64,000 bases of DNA from Himantopus leucocephalus (Eukaryota > Chordata > Aves > Charadriiformes > Recurvirostridae), in NCBI GenBank assembly GCA_003993805.1, contig RSEF01000031.1, positions 17,204,683-17,268,682 of the forward strand, read 5' to 3'. Made by a program: the position numbers and the translations under genes. Of the stretch, positions 38,801 through 50,466 are shown piece after piece (the first letter of the stretch is position 1; each line of letters starts with the position of its first letter). The notes beneath the pieces were generated by a model. The model did not search any database and had not been told where the DNA came from. It saw only the letters and a list, made by a program, of their open reading frames with translations.

Positions 38801-41800
38801 TTACTTGATGTTTACTTGTCTAATGAAAAACTAGTAGCATGCAAAATATGGGGAAGTGTATTTTCTGAATATATTCTCTTTGTTCTTGATGAAGCTGCAG
38901 CTTCTTGCGCTTGAAAAGCACTGTGGAATCTCAGTATTCCATAACCAACAAGAAATTTGCACCATGAATAATTCTGTTCCCTGAAAGGAAACCCAAACTT
39001 ACTTCAACACTTACTCCATGTAATACAAGTTTTCTTCAATAGCGTAAATCAACATTTTTGTAAATTTACATACTTTGGGGTTAGGAAGTGATCTTAGAAT
39101 TTTCCGTGCAGTTTTTCTCATTGATTCTTGGTATTATGCCCTTTGTTCTAATCAGTAAAACAATGGGTGTGAATCTCGGCCCCCCCCCCTTAAAAGAAAA
39201 CACACACATCACCAAAAACCATTGTGATCTGTGATATTCCTTCAGACAATCTATTTCAGGGATTAATTGACACCTTTATTAATCTATATTCAGCATAGTA
39301 CTTTACCTCAGCTTTATAATAATTTACTAAAATGTACTTTTTGTTATTTGATTGCTTCAGTTTCTAAGAGAACAGTGTCTTTGTAAAGAATTCCGGGTGA
39401 GAAAGTATGTGTTTTCTCTTTAGAATATGCTGATGTAAACTGTTTCTGTCTCAATTCTGGGAGCCATAAACTCTTAAAAAAAAAATAAAGTACAGAGTTT
39501 AATAAATGTTTACATTATTATATTACATGACTATCTGAAAATTAATGATTGTAACATTTTGAAATTCTTATCACTGATCATTTAGTCAGTATCAGTGACA
39601 TCTTGACCGCTTCTAACATGATAGTTTTGTCACTCCATATGTTTTCTGGTAGGCTGATGAAAAGGGTAGTGGAGGGCAGAGGAAAGATAATTCAAAATTA
39701 ACCTGGATGTGTGCATGTATGTATACATACTTCCTCCAGACAGTGCTGCAGTGAACATCAACTGAAATAGTGTATATATATACAGTGCACTGTACTTTTA
39801 CAGCCCAGCAGCATTTAGTCATTTTAGTTTGTCTCCAGTTACATTTACCAAAAGACTAATTAACGTACTAGAAAAGTGGTTTTGGCCAACGAAGAGCTAG
39901 TCTGACGACTGAACTCTCTCATTACATTTCCATCTATCTGTCTTGCTAAAGTAGACAAGACCCTGGATTGACTATAGTTTGAAAGGTTAGTTGAAAAGAT
40001 TAAAGGTGACTTGTAAATGGAAAATGGCCACTTCGTGCTTTTGGATTCTAAATACATCTGGTCTAGTGTTCCTCTTGTTGAGTGGTAGGTCTGCCAAGAC
40101 TTGTTGCAGACTTTGTAGAGCAGTAATAATAAACCTGTTCAGAGAGTTTAAAAGAACTTGGCATGCCATATGACAGGTTCTTGAGTAGTTCTGTCAGGAG
40201 CCAAGTGTACTGTAATAGACCCCTTTTAAATTGTTGGCTTACACGAAAACTGGAGATGTCTATGTTTTCTTCTTCTCTCCCCCCCCTCCCCTGAAGTACA
40301 AAAGGCAGATGAATTTATTAAAATGCTTCTTTAGTGTATGTTATTGAGCTGTGAAAGAGACCAATAGATAAACATTATTGTAAGTTTGCAGATGCACTCT
40401 CATTTATGCCTGTAGGCAAGATAAATTTATCTACTTATGTTAGAGGAGCCTTTAATCAGATAATCTGTTATTGCAAGTAGTTTAGATCATGAGGTGAGTA
40501 GTTTTTAAACAGGCCTTTACAATGTGTGTAGACTTTGCCGGTCCTGTTCTTCATCAGGAGAAACATAAAACACAATCAGCTATAAAGAACATAAGCAGTG
40601 TCCTTTTCTCTCTTACCTTCAATACAGTGTATGTAACTGCAGATATATACAATATTTCTAGATGAATATACAGCCCATAAAATATTGCTCATTAGATTAT
40701 AGAGAAAAGAACAGATCCAGACGTTTGGATAATAACATCCTTCTAAAGAAGTAAAAAAGTGGCAGGAGGATCAAAATATATACAAATAAGATTGCATGAA
40801 AAATCTGGCCTCATATACCTAGAGGTAAAGGAGATTGAGATTATAGAAGAGGCCTAAGATTGTCACATCCAGCATGAATTTTCATGTACTGCAAAGATCT
40901 GTGCTTTTATAAAGAATGAGTTGGCTCACTGTGATGTCCACGTTCGTGCTAGTCTTCAGGTCTGGTCTTTATACTGGTCTTATGGAATTCACACTTTACA
41001 CAAGGAAGTCTATGGTTTAATACATGGAGACTTTGATCACCTTTGACACCGACATCCTCTATTGCTATACAGGAAAGGGTATGCTTTTCTGAAAGCATCT
41101 TTGTCTTATTCAAGATGTGGCAGGAATGCATAGATGCATAGATGCTTTAAGTCGTTGGGCACAAATTTACTCTGAGAAGAAATCCTATTTTCATGCTTAT
41201 TTCTTGCCTACAGGCCAAGCATTTAATGGATTGCAGTGCAGGGTTGTATAGTTGAGCCAAAAACTTCTGGGGCAGGATCACTTCAGTCCAGCCATGCGAT
41301 TCATCTTGGTTTTAATCTTCTCTCCTTTCCTGTCTGAGTGAGGGAGAGGTCACTAAGGAGGGGATAGATAGCTCAGAAGTCATCAGAGAAACACCAGACC
41401 TTCTTTATCTCTGATAATCAGTCTGTTTTATTTTACTTTATTTTACTGTTTTTTTATTTGCAGTGATTGTTGCTTACAGTAGATTTAACAGTCTTAATTT
41501 TCCCAATATTTTCAAATCCTATTGCTTTCAACCAAGCAGTATTCCCTTAATGCTTCCAAGAAAGTCTTTTGTGTAGGTTTTTTTGTTGTTTTGTGTGTTG
41601 TTGGGAGTTTGGCTGTTGGAGGTTAGTTGTGGGGGTTTTGTTTGTTTTTGGTTTTTTTTTTAAGCTGCTGGAAACTCAGCTAGTGACAGGAGAAATCACA
41701 TTGTCGTGCCAGTAATGACTGTTTAAGATTATGGCATCCTGAAGGAAACTACTTTGCAGCTTAACATAGTGGAGGAACACGACAGCTAGGATAGGAGAGA

Positions 41801-44800
41801 GGAACTTGAGAAGCACAGGAGATTTTAGAGGATTAAAAGAATGCTTGAGGACTGATCACCTAATCTTCTCATTCCAGGTAATATAAAGGGACAACAGGAG
41901 AGGAGGAAACCGAGCAGGAGTGCTAATCTATAGCAGTTGCAATTGGGGGAAAAACTATTCATGTGTCTCCTCTGAGAGATTTCTAATGATTTGGCAATCT
42001 ATAGGTTTTTGTTTTTTTTTTTAATACAGTAAAAAAAAAAATACTCCACTATCCACTTGCCTTTGATTACCTACAAGAAATTAATGTTATCAAAATATCC
42101 AGGAAAGGAAAGACCAGTTACCGGGCCTCCTATTCTTCCGTCTCTCTAACTCCAAAACCTCAGAGTCCTCCTCCTCTGAGTAAAATGTAGAGTACTGCAG
42201 ACTTCATTTGGGCAAACTGAGCAAGATTTTGTACTAAGGTAGAAATGACAGACATGAATGGTGGAAGCTGAATCATGGGTTCCAGACTTGTGAATGTAAT
42301 CCTGTCCATTCAAGAAGTTTTTAGAGTAAGGTTAGATATATCTTTCAGTATGAATTTCCCCTGAATTTCAATAGCCTTAGCTTCTCTTAACATCACTTAT
42401 AATGGAAATCTGCTCTTCCAAGAAAGGTTCTCAGGACCATTTTTAAGGATACTGAAAACAAAGTAAAATACACAAGTCTTTGGATCAGGTTTTAGAAAAC
42501 GATGGAGGAAAAAAGTTTTCTGAAGGGATCAGTCAATCGCATTTGTTGCAGTTGTGCAGCTGCTTGGCTCCGCTGCTCTGCCCAGCTCCGATGAGCAAAA
42601 AAGAAGCAGCACCCGACTAGGTGTGAGAAAGCATCTCTGCTTAGGTTCCCCTGCAAGAATAAGGATGGGCTACAGAACCACTCTGAGAGTTTTGGGTCCA
42701 TTGATCAAAGCCCGGAGTTTCCAGAAACTATAGTTCGCTTAATTGCTGTATTACCTCTGACTTCTTGCACAGTGCAGCTGAACTGGGGGGGGGTGGGAAA
42801 TCACCAAAACCCAACTTTTAAAATAGTTTGTCTGTTTTTCTGACTTTCATTTGGTTTTATATGTGTGACAGTAAATAGACAGGAGGCAGGATTTTTCTGG
42901 TGGTATTTCTGAGCCTGTGGTTCTTTCCCCAGGTTCCTATGTCCTTTCTTCTCTCCCTCATCCTTTTTACCATACTCTAATCTCATTGTATTTATACCAA
43001 AGTAGTACCACTTTCCCAAGGAGAAGTTCCACTTTGCTGCTTGGCTGTTTTCTTCTGGCTGTCTCCTTTCTTTTGTATGAGAGCCTGCTACAGTGCTGCT
43101 GCTTTGGCTGATTTTGTGGAGATGCACTGTGTCAAGGCGGAGAGCGGGCAGATGTTTCTGAGGTACAGAAAACAGCTTCTCGGGCTCTGAACACAAGATC
43201 TTTTAGAGAATGTTTTACAAATTCTTCAGATTCTAAAGAACTTCGCAAACCTAATGCTTTATCTTTAGTGCTGTAAAAAGCAAGTGTTGTAATTGGCATT
43301 TTCTTGATTCAGCTGTATCACAGTGAAAAGTAAGGTGTTAAAGTGGTGGGTGGAGAAAACACCACTGAAAGCTACTAACCTTTACTGGGAGTATTAAGTA
43401 GTCTAGTTTTATAGCCAATACCTGGCATCCCAGTTACTTCCATTAGATAGAGTGTTTATTAAAATAGAAAGTGCAAGGCAAAGCAGTGCAGCTGTTTGGT
43501 ATCCAAGAGGGTTGCAAAGCCTTGGAAACGGAAGTGTTTTGGCTGTCATCTTTGCCATGTTGTGGTGGTCTTCACACAGCCTGGGCTTGTTTAGGGGGTG
43601 GTTTCTTGGGTTCTCAGTTTTTCTGTAGACATGAAAAGGGAGACGGTGCACAAGTGCATGTGTGACTAAGCCAAACAGGTAACCCAAATACAAGTATTTA
43701 AGAAATAGTCCAGAATCTTCTGTGCAAGATGGGTCTTGAGACCTCATTTTTCTGAAGAAAAGGACTTGACGAGGTTTAGAGACAATTAATAAGTTATTTA
43801 AAGTTTTTGAAATCCTCAATAAGCTGAGCAGTGAAAAAGCTGTATTTTTATGGATTTAGAATTTTTTTTAAACAATAAAATAGTTTCCCTTTTTAAGATG
43901 GTCTTGATCTTCTCAGTCTCAATCTTTTTTCTTTTAAAAATATGTTTGCCTACAATTTATTCATCTGTCTCTGTTAGGATATCTTTAAATCTTGCTTCCT
44001 AGGACAGAAGTCATCATTGAGCTGTCCGCTTGTTTTGAGCTTCATTCTAAAAAACGGAGGGACAGAGTTACAGGCATGATCTGCATTACTGTCAGTTCTG
44101 GGTTAGTGAGAAAAAACATGTGATCCAGCCTTGGAACAAGACCTGGTTAGCAAGGCAAAAATGGAAATGTTTGTGTATGAATGTTACGTTTCCCAAGTGT
44201 CTTGGACTTCTAAGCCTACAGTCATAATCAGGTCAAGAGAGCAGACTACTTTTAAAGGTGTAGTTTCATCAGTCGTCCAAGCTGGAACAGCGATTGCCAT
44301 TGCCTGCGGGAGAGGAGGAATGCATTTGGTCAGCCTGGCAGGCTCCACATAGTCATCTGCCCTGCCCTAGCTGTGAAGCTGGTGGGCAGTTTAGAGCTTG
44401 GTGAGGTGTATATATAATTCATCTTACTCCTTTTAGAAGCCATTCATGTGCAATTACTGTGGCTGGAGGCCTCACCGCATGTAGCCCTTCATTTGCTTTG
44501 GCTAGATCCCTTTGATCCCTTACTCCATCTGCATCATGATCAATATTGCTTCATTTATAGTTGTTTATATATAAGTGTACATATATTAATGCAATATTCA
44601 TATTTATCATAGTTATTCAGATATGCACATACATTAATATCAGCAGAAAAATATTTTTTCATTTATTGGTTAAAAAAATATACAAGTGATTTTTGCATCT
44701 ATGGCATGTTGAGTAATAGTTCTGTAAACTCAGTCTCGTTAGTGAAAGCAGTAGTTTTGTGACATCTCAAAGTTTTTCTGGTGTTTTGAAAATTCCAGCG

Positions 44801-46283
44801 TGCCCCACTTATAAGAGAACTTGAAGTGGTATTTAAATTGCAGAATGTGAGTTAGCTTTGTTTCCATGTGATGTAAAGCTAAGAAAATAAAAAGCACTCA
44901 GAAGTCTCATGCAGGAACCAGTTTTCAGTATCCCGCCAAAGATAAGTCAAGATATCAAGATTGGTATCTTACAAGATCAAATAATAAATAATGTGTAAAA
45001 CCAGCCAAAGATGAAAAGTATGTCTGCACAGTATTTTCCAGGCAGCTGCAGGGAGACTGTGACTATGAGCAGACCAGGAGTCATGCAGTCGTGTTGGTGT
45101 GGCACTGAGCTTGGGATCTCCTGGCACTCAGCACTTCACTGCAGGTACTCTCCCCTTAGTGTGAAGTCATGACTTAGCTTTACGTGGTTGAAGCCCAGGC
45201 AAAAGAAGCTCAGGTTTGCCTTCAAGATAGATTTTGGAGATACCTACATAATGGTCATTGTGATATGCTAGCACAAAATACGCATTGTAATTTGGGATTA
45301 TATTTTTGTGCATATTCTCATGCAGCAGAATTAAGATCACATTAATTTTGGTGTATCCTGACCCAACTGAAAGATGGAGCCACTGTATTAATTAATATCG
45401 TTAGTTTATACATACTATGTAGACTTTTTCTACTATTGGTTGCTGAACCTGTAATTAATAGAGACGATTACACTGTATTCAAAGAAACAAATGTTCTGTG
45501 AAATACAGAACTGGCAGATGAATGGCATTGCTTCCTCAGCACTTACAGAGCAGTCAAGTGAAGTGAAGTTTCACGAAGTGAAACTCTTCCGTGGTCTGAA
45601 TGCAGGGCTTGGTACCGTGCTTGCTACTGCTGTCCAGGCTAGCTTCAAGATGAGACGCATTTCACACAGAGGTTGCAGGGTGACTGCAGTGTGAAAACCT
45701 TAATTATTTTATTATTCACTTTTCCTAAATGCCTTCTGGAGCTAAGAAAGTAGCGTGCAGGTTGCTTGATCCTTTGTTTTGAAATTTTAAAAGAACACTG
45801 ATAGGTCTTTTTCACTACTATTTTTCTTGGTGCTTTTTGGAAGTTGTCTTTATGTTTGGAAAAACCAATAATTCCTGTTTTTAAAGTCTTAACACTACTG
45901 GGCTTCTGCTGGGTATAGCAGCCTTGACAATATTTGCACAGAGTTGAACAAAATCTGGAGATGCCCATTTAGGGAAGAAAAGGAGTGTTGTGTTACATTA
46001 ATTGATCTAGTTTGCTGTCATGCAGCATCACTGCAAGCATAGGTGCCTTGTGATGTGGTGGGCAGCCTGCAAATAGCTAATTGACTCTGATCTCTGTTAA
46101 TTAGTGCAAGTAAATCTTACAATGAAGCTTTGAAGAGATCATCTGAAGTACATGAAAGCTGAAGCTTTACTCAGTGTCAGGGCCTTGATGTTAATTATTG
46201 AGTCTTGTGACCCAGCAAAAGGAAGATTCACTGATAAGGTGGTGTCGAGGTTTAGGCCAAATCAGCCACTGGGGATGTGGGGG
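35874..46283 (+). other. Spacer between the arms: unique intron-like sequence
   Basis: About 10.4 kb of AT-rich sequence with no exon, RNA gene or full transposon that I can name. It includes short C- and T-runs (for example about 39181-39189 and 40280-40291) and a G/T-rich tract at 41576-41663. I did not find a counterpart in the other half of the window. It ends at the assembly gap. The open frames within are short and without family signal. Confidence 0.75.
41576..41663 (+). repeat. G/T-rich low-complexity tract
   Basis: T- and G-only stretches with several G-runs (GGG, GG, GG, GGGGG within about 35 bases) sit between T-runs. Likely simple-sequence drift; two-tetrad quadruplex formation is possible but unproven. 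Confidence 0.6.
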
Positions 46284-46383
46284 NNNNNNNNNNNNNNNNN
46301 NNNNNNNNNNNNNNNNNNNNNNNNNNNNNNNNNNNNNNNNNNNNNNNNNNNNNNNNNNNNNNNNNNNNNNNNNNNNNNNNNNN
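46284..46383. other. Assembly gap, exactly 100 N
   Basis: A run of exactly 100 N is the usual placeholder for a scaffold join of unknown length. It separates the contig carrying ARL15 exons and arm 1 from the contig carrying arm 2. Order and orientation across it are inferred by the assembler, not read. Confidence 0.97.
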
Positions 46384-46623
46384 ACGTGGGTTGGGGCAAT
46401 CCCAAGCACAAATACAGGCTGGGCGGGGAATGGATGGAGAGGAGCCCTGCCAAGAAGGACTTGGGGTTGTTGGTGGATGAGAAGCTCAACATGAACCAGC
46501 AATGTTTGCTCGCAGCCCAGAAGGCCAACTGCATCCTGGGCTGCATCAAAAGAAGCGTGGCCAGCAGGTCGAGGGAGGTGATTCTGCCCCTCTACTCCGC
46601 TCTCGTGAGACTCCACCTGGAAT
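46384..46623 (+). mobile_element. CR1 LINE fragment broken at both ends
   Basis: The frame reads [19 protein letters not shown], then [18 protein letters not shown], then [20 protein letters not shown], the ORF2 C-terminal region of CR1 (a different stretch from the one beginning at 9203). The 5' side is cut by the 100-N gap. On the 3' side CR1 stops inside ORF2 at about 46623, with no 3' UTR or ATTCTATG tail, and sequence homologous to arm 1 begins at once. Loss of the 3' end is not what insertion produces, so a later breakpoint lies here. Confidence 0.92.
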
Positions 46624-47097
46624 CCATGCAAAACTTGGTACAAGTGTTTCCCACCAAAAAATTACTTGAGAAATTCTCCTGACAGGCATGTATATGAATG
46701 CAATTAATATTTTAAGATTATTAATTAAATTGAATTGAAAGAAATCTCTCAAGGATAAGTGCAAAGGGTTGCTTACCAGGACAAAATTCTTAAACAGCAT
46801 TGAAATATGTAAACAACATGCTGCGCAGTGACACAGGTTAGGTATAATACAAATTGACAATATGGTCTACACTCTCAAATGGGGCCCTTGAAGTGAATTA
46901 CTTATGTGTCAGCTAAAATGAACAGACAGGGAACTTGATAACTTCAGTTGTACTGTATTTCACTTTAAAATGCTTTCAGTAGATTCGCAATAGTTTATAC
47001 TCGAATTGGTGCTTTTTTATTGCGTAAACATGTTCAGACTCAATCGGCTTTACGTCAGTGTCTAGATATGCTGCCATGTCTTGAACATTAAACTCTA

Positions 47098-47110
47098 CCA
47101 GCAGAGGGCG
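47098..47110 (+). promoter_or_regulatory. CTCF-like core motif, arm 2 (strong match)
   Basis: CCAGCAGAGGGCG is a close match to the vertebrate CTCF core. It sits in arm 2 at the position equivalent to 35391-35403 in arm 1. As assembled, the two motifs point away from each other. Identification is by eye only. Confidence 0.5.
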
Positions 47111-48104
47111 ACCTTTATGATGATTTCTTTCTTTCAACACACTTCAAAGGCAGTCTTATAAATACATTATTTAGCTTCTCATGCATTCTTCTTACAAGCA
47201 TCATATACAGGACTAGGCTAGTAGTCCATGGGCATTCAAGACAGAAAACTTAAATTTGCTGATTGCTCATGTTGCTTTGATCACACCATGAGACAGCATT
47301 TCTAAAGCTACTTCTAAAATTCTAACGTATAACAGCATGACTGTATGTTAAGGGAACTGTATACACAAAGATTTTGCTTGACCCTTGTTTTAAATGACTT
47401 TTTGTCAGTTTACATAATTCATTTCACAATCAATCTTAGGAGCTTTGTTTTTCTATCACAGAAATCAACATGTTTCTTTCACCTGTACTTGGGTCTCCAA
47501 GTTATTCAAAGCTACACATTGCCATTATCATCCTAGAGTATTTATAAGAATTTTCTGTGTGGACATAAGTTGGAGTGCAGAAATAACCATCTTCCACAAA
47601 GCGACTGTATACTTGTGCAGCAAGTCTATAGCAAAGACAAGAAATGAACCTGTATTTCCTAACATCTCTATAATGGACTTCTTCCACTGTAACAGTTATT
47701 TCTAATTTTAATTTCTCTCCCCCAAAAGCCCCCCTTGGATTAAAGCAAACTGTATGTGTTGTCAAATGAAGCAACTGGTAATTAGTTTGCATAATGAAAA
47801 GGAATTATATTATGGTACATTAATGGTAAAAAATATAACTTCTTTCGATTATAGCAATTAAAAATTGGACAGTAGTCATTCAATAATTTTGCTGGAGCAA
47901 TCAAGTTGGAAACTTTATGCATAGAAGCATCTTAGAGCTAAAATATTTTAAATATACAGTTTTCTTTCATTTACTTTGTGAGATGGTACCCACAAAGGAT
48001 GCTCTAAATTGTTGTTTATCATGAAATAGTAAGAGCAGATATAAAACCAAGAAACACAGATCTAATATAATTCAAGAAAAACACCTTGAACAGGTTCTTC
48101 CACC

Positions 48105-48121
48105 TTTTTTTTTTTTTTTAN
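48105..48121. repeat. Poly-T tract ending at an unresolved base
   Basis: T-run followed by A and one N at 48121. It corresponds to the A-run at about 34401-34414 of arm 1. Confidence 0.85.
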
Positions 48122-50379
48122 TAGCCTTAAAAATCCATCCCAGGGTAAGTTCTGTTTTAAGGGGTAAACATTTTAAGGAATAAAAGGCTTTTCTCACTGC
48201 AGGATGAGCGCCACATAAATAAATAGAAGACTCAAATCCCTGGCTAACTTTGACAAAATCTAATCTGAATGCTTAACTGTGTCATTAAGTTGTGCTCAAA
48301 GAAAACTTTGATAATAAATTCCTTTTCAGAGACCAAAATGCATGAGAATAGGAAAGCAGGTTTCTATGGCAGGGGAGCTCTGTTAAAGCCATGTTAGCTC
48401 CCAGGAGCTTTAATTTGCTTCTATGGAGACCTTTGTTTTTTTCTTTAAAAATTCAGTAACTACATGACACACATACCTAATTTTTCTCAGTATTCTTTAG
48501 TAAAATTTTAATTGCTCTCAGACACACATTTGTGAGGGGCAATGGTCACTGGAGCACCACAAACAGGTGAGGCTCTAAGCCTCTGACAAGAAGTCCCAAA
48601 CATGGACAATTTCAATTCTTTTGGGAGGCAAACAGGCAAGCACGGCTCTCATTTTCTGCTTTTTAGCATTCTTCTCAATGCTTGGTGACATTAGCTGGCA
48701 CACCCTGTCTGTAAATATTTTTTCACTGCAGAACTAATTTCATGAAGAAAAAAAAGAAAAGGAATTTACTAGGACTTGTTTGCTTTTCTCTTCTTCATCT
48801 CTCCTCCCTTGTTTGCCTGTTAAATTTAAGACTAAATACTGGTATCTGCAAAGACAAGCAGGAGATTATTACTGCATGACAAAAAACCAAACCTTGTCTT
48901 TTCTAACAATAGCCTGCCAGCCCCAGAGACAGACTACAAGAGACACGTGGCTTGGCCCTTACAAGACAAAACTTTAGATACTATGTGTAAATAATAATGT
49001 TTCCCTAGTGCTATGAAATACAAAAAAGCTGATATGGCCCTAAAATATAGTACCATAGCACAGTAAAACCTTGCAGGATCCAGTACCTGCTTGCAGCACA
49101 CAATTTAAAGGAAAAGTAGCATGGGGTTGTTGGAAGGTTTCTGGTATTGATCCACATCTGGCATAGAAAATTATGATGATAAAGTTTTATTTTGGAAATT
49201 ACCCTCAGCACCTCAAAGCTCATGAACAGGAAGACTATGATGGTGTTATCTATAACTTCCTGTAGGAACAGCAAGCATTCTACTAAAAGGGTAGATATAT
49301 AGAAACCCAACTCAAAATCAGAGAGGTTTTTAATAAGGTGACAAACCTAAACTCTTTTTGAAAGACAACTATTTTCAATAGCCATGAAGTAGAAATTTGC
49401 TCAATAAGAATAGACTTCAATCTTCTGCTTATCACCAGAAATTAAGAATTTCAGAGTGCTTTCAAGTAAGACAATTATAAACATCATGGTGATGAATAAC
49501 TGTTCACATCTGTCCCAGCAACAAAAGCTGCGGATAAGAAAACATTTCTCTGTTTCTGAGCACTGCACAAAGCAGCCATCTAAGCAAAATTTGAAGATGC
49601 AACAGAGGCAAATTTGATAGAGGTTGTGAGACTGATAGCCCCACTCAGATCTATCGCTGTTGTAGAGGAAGAGCAGTTGTCCAGAGTGCAGTCAGCTGAA
49701 AAATGCTACATTTGTGGAATCCTGTGGTATTTTGCAGGATTTCTGGTAGTTTTCCTGCATTTCTATAGAACTACATCAGTTTCTTGCTGAGTCTTTTGTG
49801 GAGCTCAAGCTGCAAATTCCTTTAATAGGTACAGGATTGCCACACTTTTCAGCAGTAATACTTTATACCAATCTTCACAAAACTCCCATAAACTTGACTC
49901 CTGAAGTGCCTCATCAGTCTAAATTAAGAACAAAGTAACTGATGAAGCATCAATTAAGGTCCAAAAAAAGAGAACTGGGAATCAGATTTAAAGCTTTTTC
50001 TTTTTCATCTCTGGAAAAATGCAGAATTTTATCAAAGCTTGCAAACAACTCTGCTACACAAACTAGCTGAGACTACTTTTTGCCTATTAATACAAAATTA
50101 AAGAATTGTTATCTATTAGCACTTACATTCTGTATATTAACACATATTCTGAATATTAGCAGCTACATTGACTTACTAATTCTGAAATACTTCTAAATAG
50201 GAACAATTTATTTTTTTGCATACAAAATATGAATTAAAACTCCATTAAGAACATACAATCAAGCAAAAGAAATGGAAACAACTGAAATAATCTAAACAGT
50301 AACATAGAATTTTAATTCTGCAGGATAGAGAAAATTATGGTCTTCAATGAGTATACTAGCAAAATGACCAATTCAGTAT

Positions 50380-50466
50380 GGACATTTCACATATCTAAAA
50401 AATATTTTATAAAATACTATTTTGGACATTTCACATATCTAAAAAATATTTTATAAAATACTATTT
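50380..50466. repeat. 44-bp tandem duplication, arm 2 only
   Basis: Two near-identical copies of a 44-bp unit beginning GGACATTTCACATATCTAAA lie at 50380-50423 and 50424-50466. Arm 1 has one diverged copy near 32050-32090, so the duplication arose in arm 2 after the copies separated. Confidence 0.92.

Noticed and set aside
39781..39794. 14-bp perfect palindrome TACAGTGCACTGTA
   Set aside because: It sits next to a TA-repeat, where short palindromes arise often. No second copy or binding-site identity recognised.
42801..43196. 131-codon minus-strand open frame in the spacer
   Set aside because: Low-complexity, Lys- and Gln-rich translation with no family signal and no splice or promoter context. 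It fits the longest chance frame expected in tens of kb.
43409..43819. 136-codon minus-strand open frame in the spacer
   Set aside because: No recognisable domain or homologous frame elsewhere in the window. Treated as chance.
46152..46682. A 176-codon + strand frame spanning the assembly gap
   Set aside because: The middle is 100 N, so the join is meaningless. Only the part from 46384 to about 46623 is real CR1 coding sequence; the end is arm sequence.
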